Shown: positions 1-11,769, counted from the stretch's first letter. The stretch: 64,000 nt of DNA from Tamarix chinensis (GCA_030549775.1 CM060177.1:28081014-28145013), one strand, 5' to 3'. Notes: generated by a model not told the origin, from the letters alone. Translations and numbers: made by a program.

Positions 1-1068
1 ATGAAAACAAAGAAAGAAAAATGGGGTATAATTAGGGGATTGAGGAACCAAAAATCTGCAGCCACAAGAGGGGGGGTAGCTTGTTCAGCACTTGAATGAT
101 AAAGGACAAGGTGGTTGAGTGTGTAAGGTGGTGGATTGTATTTGGGTTTAATAAAGTTATGAAAACCAATCAATCAAATAAGGGATAAGGGAGGTGATGG
201 TGTGCAGGTCCAAAGTCAGCTTTAAGCATGGGGAATACAAGTGAAGAAGGTTGAGTGCAAGAAAAGCCAAAGTGATACAACTAGCATAGATAGACAGTAT
301 ATGAAAGTAACTTTAGCTCAAAATTTGGTTAAATGATTAAGAAAATGGTCAGCTTGATACAAAATATGATCATGGAAGTGTAGGGAAGTAATTTCATGCA
401 TGAACGGTAATTTTAGGACTTATATATTATTTTTAGTGGTGGAAAGATCAATAAAGAGAATAAAATTAATAAAAATAGAAAACAAGCTCATAAAATTACG
501 AAAATTTATATAAAAAAAAAAACGCTTAAAGTAACATTTTAAACTCACATGTAAAATTTTATGAATTTACAACAAGGTTTGATATATAAAATATTGAAAT
601 GACGGTTAATTAATAAGCTTATAAGGTAATTACTAACATAAATACCAAAACTATTCCTAAAATTAAGAAACTTTCCAAATCATCCTATTTAATCATTTAA
701 AACCTAAATATAATTTTTCATAATTTTTTAAAACACATACGATATGATATTTGGCTAGAATACCTTAACTATATATTTTGCATATAAAATTCAAAACAGA
801 TAACAAACAAAAATAAAATTAAACCAAAATTTCTAGATTTACATTTAAAAGCATTTAGGACCTAAATAAAATTTCATAAGAATATTTTACAAGTTTTAAC
901 TTAAAAGTTTCACATATATAAATAGTATTTTATAAGCAAAGTACGCCTAGCTGCAAAATCGCAATTACTACGGAATCACTAAAAATAATCTTTAGGCTAT
1001 AAAATATTCTACAATAATTTATGTAATTAAATACACATAATTAAAACTAGTTAAAAATAAGGTATTAC
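1..1068. repeat. AT-rich repeat, possible 3' part of an LTR
   Basis: No coding potential is visible. The stretch ends in GGTATTACA at 1060-1068, the same kind of terminus as other LTRs in this window (GGAGTATTACA at 55646-55656, GGGTATTACA at 22406-22415). Directly beyond it a Harbinger transposase reading frame (minus strand) stops abruptly. This fits an LTR inserted into the transposase gene, its other end lying left of the window. The inference rests on the terminus and the junction only. Confidence 0.3.
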
Positions 1069-1965
1069 ACGTACTCTTTTAGATGATATTGCTCTCCTCT
1101 ATAAGGTGGAATCAAGCCACTTATTATAGGAAACCTAGTATAACCAAAATAATATTTACCTATGAAATAGATAAAATTTTAGACAACTTTTAATAAATTA
1201 AGTAAAAGTTATTTGTCAAGTATGGTAATGTAATTACTATGTGGAATTTGGAGGCTATAGTGTCATCTTAATACATCTTTTAATAGTCAAGCATCAAATG
1301 TTGTTCCTTCCCAACAAGCTAGAACATAGGTAAATTTAAGGTTAAATATACAAGATGCTAGTACATTTTGTGTGGTGTAATATTTTCTTCCTCGGTATTT
1401 AGGAGCATCAGATGTAAAAAAATTTACTCAGACATGGGTTCCATCAATTCCTCCTACATAATCCTAAAATTAACTGCTATATTATTAAGAATCTAACTAA
1501 ATTATTTATTGACTAAAAAGAAAGAAAATTTCATAATAGGCACCTTAAAATAAGGATAGAACTTGGGATTGTAATGAATCTTTACTAGTGTTGATGATCC
1601 ATTTAGTTGTCTAATAAACATCTCCTCTAATTCTATAATAGCTCTTAAGACATTGTGGAAATGACAACTAATAACTTCTTCAGACCTACCAAACACTCTT
1701 TGCACCTCCCTATTTGTTGTGGCATGCCCTAAAATTTACAAAAATAAAGCTACTTTATCTTCAAAATTAATCCAATTTGTTAATTGCAAGCTACCATGAT
1801 TCGATAGTAATCCACAAAATTTATAAAATGCCTCAGGACCCATATGAATTATATCTCAACATATGACTTTATTTTTCATCACCTCTCTTACCAAAAATCT
1901 CACTTCTCTAGAGTCTTTATGAATATCATCATCGTCATCATCATCTAACATATTACTTTCATCCA
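1069..1965 (-). pseudogene. PIF/Harbinger transposase relic (DDE_Tnp_4 type)
   Basis: Read on the minus strand, the fragments follow the order of a plant PIF/Harbinger transposase. First comes a helical region with HFHNVLRAI (1640-1670, within an open stretch 1502-1705). Next is the first catalytic block YVGGIDGTHV (about 1430-1460). Then comes LKFTYVLACWEGTTFDA (about 1290-1340), holding the second Asp; the family usually has SDSRVL here, and a stop codon follows. Last is IPPYRGEQYHLKEY (about 1075-1115). Further upstream (1741-1850) MGPEAFYKF and NHGSLQLTNW resemble the N-terminal part. The enzyme would cut and rejoin transposon ends; here stops, frame changes and loss of the region with the catalytic Glu make it non-functional. 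It is cut at its C-terminal side at 1068 by an LTR-like sequence. Confident in the family, not in the exact limits. Confidence 0.75.
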
Positions 1966-2794
1966 AATACCAATAAATCACCACCACGGCAACAAACCTA
2001 TTAAGGATTGTAAAGTAAAACATAGTAAGAGTATCATCACCATTATCTATCTATCAAAACATAAATATCATTGTCATTATTATGATATCAAAATAAGAAT
2101 ATCATTATTATTAAATAAAATAAAATATGGCTAGTACATAACATCTAAAATTGCTAAAATGAACATATGGACTTCTAGTATACGATTTAAAAAAACTATA
2201 AACATCACACATCATAAACTTTGAAGATATCTTCTTGCCCCCAATACAAACCCCTACATATGGCTAGAAAACAATCTATCCACCAAACACTTCGACGTGA
2301 TTAATAAAAATAATAATAGCATTCTTACTCCACTTAATAGTCCCAAGGTGAATAACAGAAAAGCACAATTAAGGAACCTAGTTTCAAATTTTCTGTTGGA
2401 ACATAAAAATGACATACAAAAATGCTCAAGTATCATGAACAACAGAAATCATTCTCACTAAATTGCACAAAATCAATTCAAATAAGAGAAAAAATAAATT
2501 AGTATATTGGCAGCTTCAAATATGCATCAAAGAACTATTTTTAGAGACCAAAAACTCACTAAATCAAGCCTCAAATAAAAAACTAACCCTCCAAGAATGG
2601 AAAATGAAGCCAAAACAACTATAGGTTTAGAATAATCCCATATAAAGATTAACCAATGGGGGCCTGAACAATTAAACAGGTCTAGAATCAACATCAAGGA
2701 GAACTCTATGCGCCTATATATATTAATTGGTTCACAAAATCAAAATATACATGAAGAAACCATGAAAATGGACAAATGATTCAAAAAAAATTTA

Positions 2795-3350
2795 GATCTG
2801 CCATTAGTATATTGCACAAATTAATGCAAAAAATTTGCATTCAAACCAAGCCTTAGTCTCCAACATTATGTGAATCAATGGCAGAAAAAATGCAATAAAT
2901 AAAAGGCAACAACATTCCAGCCAAAAATTTAAACAAAACAAAGAAGCATTATTTGAGCAAAACAAACAAAAAAAGGGAGCCAAAAATATATAAGAGGTAA
3001 AAAATTAATTCATGGAGAACTCTATTTCTATATTAGAATATGCATGAATATACATGGAAAACTCTATTTCCAGATCTGCCATTAGTATGTTGCATAAATT
3101 AAGGCAAAAAAATTACATTCAATCCAGGACTTGGTCTCCAACATTATTCGAATCAATGGAAGGAAGAATTCAATCAAACAAAGCAACAAAATTCCAGCCA
3201 AAAATTCTAACAAAATAAGGCAGCAGCATTTAAACAAAATAAACAAAACAAAAGAGCCAAAAATTTGTAGGAGGCAAAAAATTAAGGCATGGAGAACTAT
3301 AATTCCATATCAAAATATGCATGAATATACATGAAGAACTCTATTTCCAG
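2795..3350. repeat. Tandem duplication, about 280-bp unit
   Basis: Two adjacent copies begin with AGATCTGCCATTAGTAT (about 2797 and 3074). They share the order: TTGCA(C/T)AAATTA, GTCTCCAACATTAT, a run with ATTCCAGCCAAAAAT, GAGCCAAAAAT, and CTCTATTTC just before the next unit. A third start (CCAGATCTTCCATTA, about 3348) breaks off at once. The copies differ by substitutions and small indels, so the duplication is old. Confidence 0.75.
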
Positions 3351-3519
3351 ATCTTCCATTAAGGTAAAAAAAAATAAAGTTAAACTAGATTGGCCTTGGT
3401 CTTCAATTGCATTCAAACTCTAATTCAAGCAAAAAAAAATGCAGATTGGCCAAACGAATGGAAGATGTCAAGCTTCATTATAGTATAGGGCAACGGTAAG
3501 ATTTTAACTAGAGAAAATT

Positions 3520-3685
3520 CAAACAAGTTAGCATTAATCAAGCAAAACAAACAACATCCTAGCGAAACGTAGAAAAATCTAATCAAACAAGTTAGCATCA
3601 ATCGAGCAAAACAAACAACATCCCAGTAAAACACAAAAAAAAAATCAATCAAATAGGTCAGCATCAATCGAGCAAAAAAACAAAC
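3520..3685. repeat. Tandem repeat, about 70-bp unit, 2-3 copies
   Basis: The motif GTTAGCATCAATCGAGCAAA (with variants) followed by ACAAACAACATCC recurs at about 3528, 3592 and 3658, spaced by roughly 65-70 bp. The third copy is shortened. No coding meaning is evident. Confidence 0.7.
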
Positions 3686-4109
3686 AAAACAAGGGAATAG
3701 ATGTTGTTATGCGACCATGGCAATAGAGGCTATCGACCAAATCTCATGAACAACACAAATCAATATGCCAATATTCTACTAGATCTATACGTGGCAATTT
3801 TGACCAGAAGAAGAAAGGAAAAAAATCGACCAAAATCTTACCTAGCAACGAGGCTCTCAAACATAGAAAAGGAAAAAATTTGACCAGAGAACGGATGTTG
3901 TTGTGCGAGGACAATGGGTGCAGCGAGAGGAGAGGAGATTTGCAATCAACAATACAACTTCGGGCATTGAGCTTAGGCGCCACCGTTGTTGGGATGTTGA
4001 CAAAGTAGGAGGAGGCAGAGGCAAGAGGGATCAGGGGGTGAGAACAAGCATAGACTCGAGTGGGACGAGAATGAGAGGGACAAAGAATGGGACTAATATA
4101 AATTATTAG

Positions 4110-4314
4110 GGGCATTTTTGTTTGATTAGATAAAAAAAATTACATAAATATTAACATTCACCTTCATTATTCCCAAAATCGAGGTGAAAGGATATGAAAC
4201 ATTAACCTCAATTCACCCCATTAAGGTCAATAAAATTTATTCCCATAAGAGGTGAATCAATTGATTCACCCCCCCCCCCCCATTAACCCCCTTTTCACTC
4301 CAAAACAAACAGGC
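4110..4314. mobile_element. Small MITE, Tourist/Harbinger-like (205 bp)
   Basis: The element begins GGGCATTTTTGTTTG and ends CAAAACAAACAGGC, an imperfect terminal inverted repeat of the kind seen in Tourist MITEs. TATTAG occurs directly on both sides (4104-4109 and 4315-4320), which includes a TTA that could be the 3-bp target duplication. Inside lies a perfect 20-bp palindrome at 4251-4270, plus further GGTGAA/TTCACC inverted motifs and a C14 run. It has no coding capacity. Related sequence occurs at 6880-6925. Confidence 0.5.
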
Positions 4315-4320
4315 TATTAG

Positions 4321-5090
4321 ATGTTGGTGATTTAGTGCTATGCAAAAAATATAGTACTTGAAAATCTAATTCTATCCCAAATATTTATTCACTATAAGAT
4401 TTATAATCAAATCGGGTAATGTATATTGCAATGATTGATTGTAATAAAGGTAATTTTTTTTATAAAAAAAAAGGTCCCTAGGTTGTCACGATTGGTGCCT
4501 AGTATTAGATCTATTTGGCAATTTTTAGTTTTTGCCCTCTTTGATTAGTTATAATAAGGCAAGTTCTTGCTTGCCTCCTTTAATATTGGAATATTGTCAT
4601 GCTTGATCATATATATTGTAGTGGGTGGTGAAGGGAGTGAAAATTCAATCCGATTCTTAATTGGAATGTTAGATCGAGTCAAACATTATCCCTTTTTGTG
4701 TAAGTTATACTATTGGAAGCATATGCTTGTATATTTTGATGTAATTATATTGTATTTTGCAAGTAATGTACCGATATATTATTATATATTATATTGTATT
4801 TTGAAAATATAGACGGTAGTAGATTATATTTGTAACATATTGTGTTTGTTGTAATTAACTTTTCATCTTCTTTTTCTCTTCTAGATTTATACTTCTTATT
4901 TTATATTTAAGTGAAACATATAACTTTGAATATAATTCATCCGTTATCTGGTGAGCCAGATATAGCATATTGGGTTTTACACAGTCTTAGTATGTGGGTG
5001 GGTGACTTCACAATAATTATCCATTCTGCATACATACACAGTTATGATTTGAAATCAAATTACACAACATGTACATGCATACCCAACTGA
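4321..5090. other. AT-rich intergenic DNA
   Basis: No gene, RNA or mobile element recognised. It is the 3' flank of the small minus-strand gene at 5091-5498. Only weak AATAAA-like variants are visible at the expected place for its poly(A) signal. Confidence 0.5.
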
Positions 5091-5498
5091 CTAGGTCCTT
5101 ACAGATTTGCTAAGCTTTTTTGAATAAACAACCGTTTCAGGATCACCTTGCAGCCCCATGGTCCCCTCTCTTAATATTTTCCCTCTTCCTCTCTTGAAGA
5201 AGGGACTCAATAGCCTCTTGATAATTTTATGAAACGCCCCTGACCCCTTTTTCCCCTGGCTCACTTCTTTCATCATCAATGGTGGTGCAACATGGCGGCG
5301 GCGGAGCAGCTGCTGCTGCTGCTGCTGCCGCTGCAGTACTACCCCCGTGGACAGAATACCGCTTGGCTCGGACAAACTCCGTTTGAGCATAGCCTGACTG
5401 AGTTGGATCTCAAAGGAGAGTCTCTCGAATTGATCTAGGAGAGTGCTTTGTCGATGGTCATCTCCGAAACTTTGGAGCACGGCTCCTACTTCATCCAT
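5091..5498 (-). CDS. Small plant protein of unknown function with a poly-Gln tract
   Basis: An intact 135-codon frame, distinctly more GC-rich than its surroundings, starts at an ATG in the context ATTCCATGGATG and ends in TAG. I do not recognise the family. The N-terminus (about residues 1-45) is acidic then amphipathic, with LLDQFERLSFEIQLSQAML followed by RSLSEPS. Residues 57-63 are Gln-rich, encoded largely by CAG/CTG units. A basic, helix-prone segment (about 88-110, KIIKRLLSPFFKRGRGK) and a C-terminal SKKLSKSVRT follow. There is no signal peptide or membrane segment, and the basic patches could suit a nuclear or membrane-peripheral protein. The biased composition and the absence of stops set it apart from the TE relics. 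The alternative is a chance frame, which I think less likely. No clear TATA box is seen upstream (5499-5640). Confidence 0.6.
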   Translation of the reverse strand: MDEVGAVLQSFGDDHRQSTLLDQFERLSFEIQLSQAMLKRSLSEPSGILSTGVVLQRQQQQQQLLRRRHVAPPLMMKEVSQGKKGSGAFHKIIKRLLSPFFKRGRGKILREGTMGLQGDPETVVYSKKLSKSVRT

Positions 5499-6539
5499 GG
5501 AATTTGGAAGATTGTACTGCAGTACTTACGGTCTTGTGTGGTGTGTGCGGTCCGGAGGAGTGGGAGTTCTGCGAAAGGTCAATCGGTGTGCTAAGCTGAG
5601 TACTTAAGGAGTTTGATGACAGTATGATATGGCTGAGGAAAAAGAAAGGGGGGGGGGGGCGGGGGCACGCACTTTATTCTTGCTTGCGTCAAAAATATTC
5701 TTTGCCACTCCCTCAGGTTTAGTGGCATTGTCCTTCAGAAGACTTCTTGGCCTGCCGAATGTACCACACATATTGGTGTTGTAAATTTGGTCCACGTTAT
5801 TGTAGAACAAATCATTTTCTCTCTCTCAAGCTTTTATCAATTTCATCTGAACTTAATAAGATATATTCTACCCCAGTAGTGCTAAATTTGGTAGGATTAT
5901 CTTCGATCATGAAACTTTCCTTTATTTAACTTTTTTTTATTTTTTTAATCAATATATAATAATTGACCAATTAATAATTTTAGATAATAAATTTTCGTTG
6001 AATATAAATTTACCAAATATTTTTTATACTTCAATCTTTGTAGGATTATAAAAATTTATTTAGTATTTAGAAACATTTTTTAAATAATTAGATATGATTA
6101 TTTTTTTAGTAATTATACTATAACACAAATAATTGATGTAACATATAAAATTAACAAAAAAAATTATTCTCGACACAACAATAAGCATCAATATAACATA
6201 CCTCAACACATTATAAAAAAATGGATAAAATAATTCTCGTAAAAAAGGAGGGGAGGGATTCAATACACACACACGCAAAAAAAAAAAAGTGATTGCAAAA
6301 TAAGAAGTATATTCAATATAATAATAATAAAAACAAGTGGATTTAATACATCATAATAATAATGATGATAAACAAATATTATTGTCACCGTAGCTCATAC
6401 TTCCAGAATTGAACAAACAATCCCAAAAGAAAAAAGGACGATAAGGCAATGTGGGGCTCGCTCAAGGAAAAAGCAACGCACACAAGTGCGCTACATTTAC
6501 ACAATTTTGCAGTAGTTTTTTCCTCCCTTACAAATCAGG
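5499..6539. other. Intergenic, upstream side of the small gene
   Basis: About 140 bp directly upstream (to 5640) is moderately GC-rich and probably holds the promoter and 5' leader of the minus-strand gene, but no certain core element can be named. A G-rich run lies at 5650-5664. Beyond 5900 the sequence is AT-rich without recognisable genes. Confidence 0.4.
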
Positions 6540-6925
6540 ACAAAAATAAATATTAAAAATTAATTTAAACAAAAAAATTAAATTAAATTAAAGTGAATAT
6601 TTTAAAATAGTTTTTGGATACGATTAATTTAATCTTAATGAATTAGAGTGAATATTTTAAAAAATCTATTTAGATTAAGACAAATATATTAAATTTAATT
6701 ATATTTTTTCATTCACTTCCTTTATCTCCAAAATCTGAAGTTAATAAAAGAAATTAACTGAGGTAAATGAAAGTAAAAACTTTAACTTTTATTTATCTAG
6801 TTGAGTTTAACAAAATTAACAAAAGTAAAAACTTTAACTTTTATTTATCTAGTTGAGTTTAACAAAATCAGTTTATAAATAGAATGAATCAATTGATCTC
6901 CTTCATTAATTTCCCGTGCACCCCA
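6540..6925. repeat. MITE-like AT-rich repeat with a 46-bp direct duplication
   Basis: The right end (ATTGATCTCCTTCATTAATT, then CACCCCAAACCAAATAT) resembles the right end of the MITE at 4110-4314. Within it, a block of about 46 bp (GTAAAAACTTTAACTTTTAT, then TTATCTAGTTGAGTTTAAC) occurs twice, at about 6771-6816 and 6823-6868. No left terminal inverted repeat was found, so the class is uncertain. Confidence 0.4.
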
Positions 6926-8040
6926 AACCAAATATAATTTTGTGTCAACTATATATTTTATATGTTGATTTTACCGATGCTATCAATTTTAAGAGGATTA
7001 AATTTGCAATTATAATAAAAATTTTGGCACTAGCATGGAATCTTAGCAAGAGATCGCTACAGTGTAGGGCCGTGATTTTAATGGTGACTATCAATGATGA
7101 TGATACGATATTTTTGCTCGATATTTAAATAATTAAGTGTTATTAAAATATACATTAAGATTCTAATATTTTATTATGCATTACGAAAAATGTTAGTTCA
7201 CACTTTTATATTTTATCACAAGAATGTTGATGACCGGTGAAATTAAACTTGTCAGATCTAAACTATACTAAAGAGATCAGACCATATCCATTTGATAATA
7301 ATAATAGTAGTAGTAGTAGTAGATAATGTTATAAACCAAATTGATAATATTAGTTTAGGACTGCAAAAAATAATAATTAAAAAGTATTTAATATTAATAA
7401 TAACTACCTAATTATTTTATCAGTAATTATTACTAAATATATTTATACTTATTAGTATTATCTTAATGATATGAAAAATAAAATATTATTATTTATTTCT
7501 AATTATCATCATCACCATCATCATCATGACCATTATCTAATCTTAATTGTTGTTTTTGTTATCGTCATCAACATCATCATTATAATATTCTATTTTTCGG
7601 AACCTAATTACATCCATTCATCTGAAAATCCTTCTTCTTCTTTTTTCCTAAGTCTTTAAATTGCAAAAATAAATAAATAAATAAATTGTTATTCAATTAG
7701 ACAATTATAGATGTTTTAATTTGTTTGGGCTTCGAGCCAATTTCAGTATCGAATATTTTTATATATTCGGATTCCTAAAATTATTCCTTACATTTCCATC
7801 ATTTTCATTATTTTTTAGATTTATTTGTTATTTTTTCCAATAAATTTCTATTATTGGACTTTCTTTGAAATTTAGTTACCTAAAATTTAATGTTATCAAC
7901 CTCCTAACTATCCTATGGATCCTAATTAATTCTCTAACTAAAAAATATTAGATTTCTATTGGGTTAGCTTTTCATTCAACCAAAAAATGAGTTAAAGATA
8001 CACAAATCAATGATTATGTCATAAAAAGTCATACACTCAT
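6926..8040. other. AT-rich intergenic DNA
   Basis: No gene recognised. It holds a short (TAG)n run at 7303-7322 and a His-codon-rich CATCAT tract near 7505-7530, both simple sequence. Short open frames here are low-complexity. Confidence 0.5.
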
Positions 8041-8628
8041 ATACACCTAACCCTAGCACTCAATTGAGACAAAAAGTCAAACAAAAAAAAACTCACTTCA
8101 CATTCCTCCTTATTAGTTGGTGCACGATCCTGCCCTCCTTAATGCTAAAAGTGTGCCCCCTTTTTGTATTCTCAAATCATCACATGTAGTTCACTTCTTC
8201 TTCTTCTCTTCTCCTTTTAACCCTTTGTTGATCTTTTCGACAATACCTTCCATCTCCCCTAGTCACCTAGTTCTTCATCCTTTTCCTCTCATTTTTGTTT
8301 AGTTTAATACCCAACATCTCTTATTTACCAACCATTTTTCCATTCATTTCATGGTTTTTTCTCCCTCTTTTTCCTCTCCACTCTCAGCTCCCAACCACCC
8401 TTGCATCTAATAGAGTTGTTTTTTTTTTTTGCAACGTACCTACCATTGCCACCTGATCATGTTTTCCTTATTCTTGTTTTTTTTTTCTTATAGTGTGTAC
8501 TTCCTTTAGCCACCAATTTCTCCCATGAAGCATATCTATGCCAACTTCTTTATTTTTTCTTCTTCTTGTGTTGGTTCTTCTACTTATTGAATTACCTTAG
8601 TTTACTCTTAAACATTTATTCTAAGTGT

Positions 8629-8675
<47 letters not shown>

Positions 8676-9057
8676 AACATTTATTCTAAGTGTTGGGTGT
8701 TAAGCTTTGGTAAAAGTAGTAGTAGTAGTAGTAGTAAAGTGGAGGTTTTCTTGGTTAATCCTTGCATCAAAGTTGCATATTTACAATATAAGAGTGATTT
8801 CATTTTCTCATCCCTTCTTTCAAAATGTTCCATGTTAGGATTATCATTCTAAGCTTATATATAATCCTTATTGTTTTGTTAAGGTCCTCAAGTGGCCTAG
8901 AGGAGGTGGTGTTTAGTTCTTTACAGGGTTTTTTTTTTCTTGCTTGGAGCTTAAGAAATAGCTAACATGACTAAGCTTTAGAAAATAATATTGTTGTACT
9001 AAAAGTATAATGTGTTTAATTTTATTCATGATCATTTTTACTTTCAATAAAAACATG

Positions 9058-9108
<51 letters not shown>

Positions 9109-10085
9109 GGTTTAGCATGATAAATGTGTGTTGTAGCATGTATGTTTATATATGTAAAATGTGATCAAAGCATGTTTTCTTCCATATGGTTATTTGGGGT
9201 TCATGGTTGTCTTAATTTTTTTCTAAGCATGCTTTATATTATGTATGATCATGTGATAAAGTGTACTTTCATGTACCATGAGTTTTGGTGGAAAATGACA
9301 AGCCTTTTAGGGCTTTCAATATTTTAGTATTCCATATAGGCTTTAGTTGTTTTAATTTTTTTTTTAAGTATGCTGTAATGTGTGGTTTGGTATATAGAAG
9401 CTTAAGAGTGAATTTGGGTTAAAAAGAAGTTAAAATAAATTTAGGGTGTTTAAGGATTAACCTTGTCCAAAGGCATTTTGGTCATTGAAGTCTAGATGCA
9501 CCATTGTGTTCATTAGATCTTTATTTAAATTTTTATATATAATATGTTGGGGTTTTGAATTATTTAGATTAAGTTATGGTTTTTAGAATTTTTGAGGTGA
9601 AATAAGGGTATCGAGAGCATTTTAGTCATTTTACTTTAGATCTAGAATTTTGGGCTCATAATGTGTAACAGGGTGAGAAAATAAGTTAATTGTGAAGAGT
9701 TTATCATTTGGGTTGTGTTTGATGAGTAAACTTAAGGTTTTAGTTTCAAATAAGTACTTTGGTGTAACAAAGGTATTTGGGGTATTTTATAAAGTTTGGC
9801 AATTCAAGAATCTGATTCCAATATTTAATGTACTTTTCTAGGAAAATAATTGGATAAGCATAGATTCTCTATCACCATTAGAATTACATAAACCTCCTTG
9901 GGGCTTAAAAATAAGATTAGTAATCCTATGAATGTTTTAGTCATTTTATGTGATAGTTAGATCCTTCTAGTTGTTCGGCCCTTACATTTGACCTTATGAT
10001 AATCTTTGGCCTCTTTTGACTTTTGGTCAACTATTGAATGTGGACCTTTTCCCTTAAATAATTAAAAAATTAACAAAATTTTGAG

Positions 10086-10128
<43 letters not shown>

Positions 10129-10140
10129 TAGTAATTTTTT
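8041..10140. repeat. Unclassified LTR-like repeat with microsatellites
   Basis: The base composition shifts to pyrimidine-rich (8090-8600), then to a G/T-rich stretch with recurring phrases such as GGCATTTTGGTCATT (about 9472) and GCATTTTAGTCATTTTA (about 9617). This resembles the non-coding body of plant LTR elements. Microsatellites: (TAG)n at 8628-8675 with a short second run at 8715-8735, (TA)n at 9060-9103 and 10089-10124. No coding domain and no clear termini were found; the LTR label is a guess from texture. Confidence 0.3.
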
Positions 10141-10520
10141 TTATTATGATATATGCAATTCACATATGAGTGTTGGTTGTTATAAGATGTGCATTTTTTC
10201 CAATAAGATATATATTATTTCCAATAAGATGTCATTTATGATGTGTACTCTTTTAGCTATAAAATGCATATTTAACATATAAGTATTCTTGACATAAAAA
10301 TATTTATTTTTGATAAAAAAAAAGGTTTATTTTTGCTAAAAATGTGTATTATTAACTATAAGATGTATATTTTATTTTCACAAATATGTGATTTTACCTA
10401 CACTTGTATTAATAAAATATGTGTATTTATATCATGTAAGATGTGTATGCTTATAAAATGTGTATATATATTACATAATATTTGTATTTTTATTTTTGTG
10501 CCTCACATATATTAATAAGT
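10140..10520. repeat. Degenerate AT-rich minisatellite
   Basis: Variants of ATAAAATGTGTAT and ATAAGATGTGTAT recur every 25-40 bp across this stretch (for example near 10182, 10240, 10339, 10362, 10418, 10437, 10454). Units are too diverged for a clean period. Open frames crossing it are artefacts of composition. Confidence 0.45.
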
Positions 10521-11066
10521 TTGTCTATTTATAGAGTGAAATATAAGGAAAAAATTAGTACATTTTTTTAATTATCCAAAATTAAAGATAATTAATATAA
10601 GAAGTTTGTAAAATAAATAAATAAAAGCATCACCATGCTACATACTTCCATTGCTTCTTTTTTTTACTATTGTACAAAATTACGACATTATCATCTTGCT
10701 AGTTGCTATAAGGTAGCATGATATAAATTACCATATACCTTTCATCCTTTAGTTGTTTAGTTTAATGCATTTATATCTAAGTTGTTAGGTTTTATTTGTG
10801 GAACTAGCATGGTAGGAAAAAAAAATTTAATATGAAGCCAAAATATAAATTTAAATATCTAACCAAAATGAAATATGTTAACATAATTAAAAATCTTTTC
10901 CATATTAATTTATGTGCATGTTCAGAATGAGGCAACCATACCTAACCTATAAAAAAAGTAATTTAAGATTAATATATTTAACTAAAATATAAAAAATTAA
11001 AATTATTATTTAATTATAAACACATAAAATTTGAGCAACCAAACAAAGCATTAGGTTATCAAACAT

Positions 11067-11501
11067 GTAATACCCAGTAATTTTGATATGATAATATTAA
11101 TAAGTTATGGTGGGTTTTGACTAATATAAGGTTGTTATAAGTTTATTTGTTAATACTTAAATTATTTAATAATATATTAGTGCCGGTAAATTTTATTAAT
11201 TAACTATCTATAAGATATAATAATTACTTTTAATTTGGAAATTATAAGGTAACTTGGAGAAAAAGGTAATTAACTTCATAACCTTAATCACTTCCACAAT
11301 TATAAATAGCACGTTAACCTAACCTATTGATAAATCAAACCTAAAGTAGCAGCAGCCGTCAAACAACACAAATGAATTGTCTTTTTTCCCCACTAGAAGT
11401 AAGAGAAGGAAGAGACAAAACAATGAGGCAAACTCTTAGTATATCAGTAGTCATACTTCAATCAAATAAAGCCATGGAAAATTACAAACATAAGGTTGTT
11501 C
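11067..11501 (+). repeat. Truncated LTR (TGTAATACCC family) with TATA box
   Basis: Starts TGTAATACCCAGTAATTTTG and continues with GTGGGTTTTGACTAATATAA and GTGCCGGTAAATTTTATTAA. The same blocks occur in inverse orientation at 21861-22415. A plausible promoter TATA (ATTATAAATAGC, about 11299) sits where an LTR U3/R boundary would be. The 3' terminus was not found, and a SINE is inserted at 11519. So this is the 5' part of a solo or broken LTR. Confidence 0.55.
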
Positions 11502-11518
11502 GGGATATTAGCAATCGT

Positions 11519-11769
11519 GCCCGCATGGGCGTAGCTCAGTTGGCTGAGGCACGACAGTTGGTACAAGAGGTCCAGGGTTCGATTCTTCGTGGGATTAGCT
11601 GCAGTGTGGGAGTTTCAACCCTCCGTTTGTGGGAGTGGCTCCTTGTGGGCACCACGGACAGGACCACTGTGTGCTTGGTCGTTGAGTCACCATGATTTAC
11701 CTCCTCCGGTGTTGTCGAGCCGGCTGGCGGAGGCCCTGGGGGCGAGGGAATCGCCTTTTTGGTACAAAA
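11519..11769 (+). mobile_element. tRNA-derived SINE with perfect 17-bp target duplication
   Basis: The head carries RNA polymerase III internal promoter boxes: A-box TAGCTCAGTTGG (11532-11543) and B-box GGTTCGATTCT (11576-11586), in tRNA-like spacing. The tRNA-unrelated body is GC-rich and unlike its surroundings, and it ends near CCTTTTTGGTACAAAA. The 17-bp sequence GGGATATTAGCAATCGT stands directly on both sides (11502-11518 and 11770-11786) without a mismatch, as expected for LINE-assisted retroposition and a fairly recent insertion. The host site is an LTR fragment. It is not a functional tRNA gene: the anticodon arm does not fold as one. The SINE family is not named here. Confidence 0.85.

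Larger units (their letters stand above)
1966..4109. other. Non-coding, repeat-bearing stretch beside the Harbinger relic
   Basis: No convincing gene. It lies upstream of the relic transposase (minus strand), where the related 34-kb element also has about 3 kb of non-coding DNA, so it may be the leader of the same transposon. It contains two tandem repeat blocks, listed separately. The short open frames here (for example 3744-4115) show no recognisable domain. Confidence 0.4.

Noticed and set aside
3744..4115. 123-codon minus-strand frame as a gene
   Set aside because: No recognisable domain, overlaps the MITE border and a repeat-rich leader, and composition follows the strand bias.
11519..11595. 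tRNA gene suggested by GGGCGTAGCTCAGTTGG and GGTTCGATTC
   Set aside because: Only the promoter boxes are tRNA-like; the acceptor and anticodon stems do not pair and the block is flanked by a 17-bp duplication, so it is a SINE head.
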